In this document: positions 63,722-64,000 of the stretch, one piece after another
Layout of the letters: the number at the start of each line of letters is the position of its first letter
Numbering within the stretch: position 1 is the stretch's first letter
Assembly (NCBI RefSeq): GCF_003234815.2
Contig: NZ_CP126279.1
Span: 3,340,809 to 3,404,808, forward strand
Reading direction: 5' to 3'
DNA from: Curtobacterium sp. MCBD17_035
GTDB taxonomy: Bacteria > Actinomycetota > Actinomycetes > Actinomycetales > Microbacteriaceae
DNA length: 64,000 bases
The notes under the pieces: generated by a model
Databases searched by the model: none
Told to the model about the DNA's origin: nothing
Seen by the model: the letters and a program-made list of their open reading frames with translations, nothing else
Program-made: the position numbers and the translations under genes

Positions 63722-64000
63722 ACGAACGGGACCAACCGCTCATTCTCCACATTGGGGACAACTCCGGTTGCGTCCGACGCGCCGCGAGCAATTACAGTGG
63801 GTTGATCCATGGGCGCGCGGCCCGTGATCACCTGGCGGGACCGGGCACGAGCACGATCCGCGACTCGTGGAGAACACTGTGGACAACCCTGTGTACGGCC
63901 GAGTGGTCCGCCCACGACTCGCGGGCGACGTCGGCGCTGCGGGGAGCCGGCCGGAGCGACCGTCGGTCCACGTCGACCGACCAGAGGAGACGAGCGCGCC
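63722..64000 (+). other. Upstream region of dnaA
   Basis: The last bases contain GAGGAGACGAGCGCGCC, a ribosome-binding site that should directly precede the dnaA start just beyond the window. TGTGGACAA-type (63879-63887) and TGTGTACGG sites, degenerate DnaA boxes, lie around 63875-63900. No gene within the window. Confidence 0.6.

Overview
The window is about 70% GC actinobacterial chromosome and ends just before dnaA. The gene content and order (rpmH-rnpA-yidD-yidC-khpB-rsmG-parA-parB with parS sites, trxA/trxB, a MurJ flippase, cca, rpsF-ssb-rpsR-rplI, dnaB) fit a Microbacteriaceae chromosome, probably Curtobacterium-like; this assignment is an inference from gene order and composition.

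Layout. (1) 0.0-16.1 kb: accessory metabolism and stress genes in small regulator-linked units. These are an MMPL exporter, a Baeyer-Villiger-type monooxygenase with TetR, a NarL-type two-component pair, an HSL-type esterase, a TetR/DHA2 drug-efflux operon with a clear operator, and a MarR-controlled electrophile/quinone group (DoxX, F420-reductase-like, QorB-like, a two-domain VOC dioxygenase, SnoaL-like protein). The last group shares operator/promoter elements over two separate promoters. (2) 16.1-19.0 kb: an intact IS3-family element with 28-bp imperfect ends and a 3-bp target duplication inserted into grpB, next to an internally deleted IS30-family element. (3) 19.0-25.4 kb: small membrane proteins, DUF2332, DUF1772 and two divergent MarR/SDR pairs, one with perfect 21-bp inverted-repeat operators. 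(4) 25.7-32.3 kb: an unrecognised operon of tandem related proteins with a decayed extra copy, a lower-GC P-loop ATPase, and a scar of a truncated Lsr2, a truncated TetR and a 40-bp IS30 tip.

(5) 33.0-41.1 kb: the most interesting region. A DUF2971 protein and a small Cys-rich protein are followed by queD-queE on the plus strand. Converging on them is an eight-gene minus-strand operon, nearly every junction of which overlaps by 1-18 bases: XRE regulator, OGG-like HhH-GPD glycosylase, unknown 107-aa protein, PfkB kinase fused to a nucleoside 2-deoxyribosyltransferase, QueC, nitroreductase/SagB-like protein, DUF5678-like protein and a retropepsin-like aspartic protease. Together they could make preQ0 and attach it to a sugar, nucleotide, nucleic acid or protein. 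There is no QueF, no tRNA-guanine transglycosylase and no CD-NTase, so it is neither a standard queuosine locus nor a standard type IV CBASS locus. I propose it as a candidate undescribed 7-deazaguanine-based defence, modification or metabolite system.

(6) 41.1-43.0 kb: gene fragments, a second XRE gene and an unknown protein bordering the core genome at dnaB. (7) 43.1-64.0 kb: core genome. Notable points are a DnaA-box cluster upstream of dnaB, an unbroken DUF6049-MurJ reading frame, four parS sites around parAB, and the ribosomal/secretion/RNA-processing operon leading up to dnaA.
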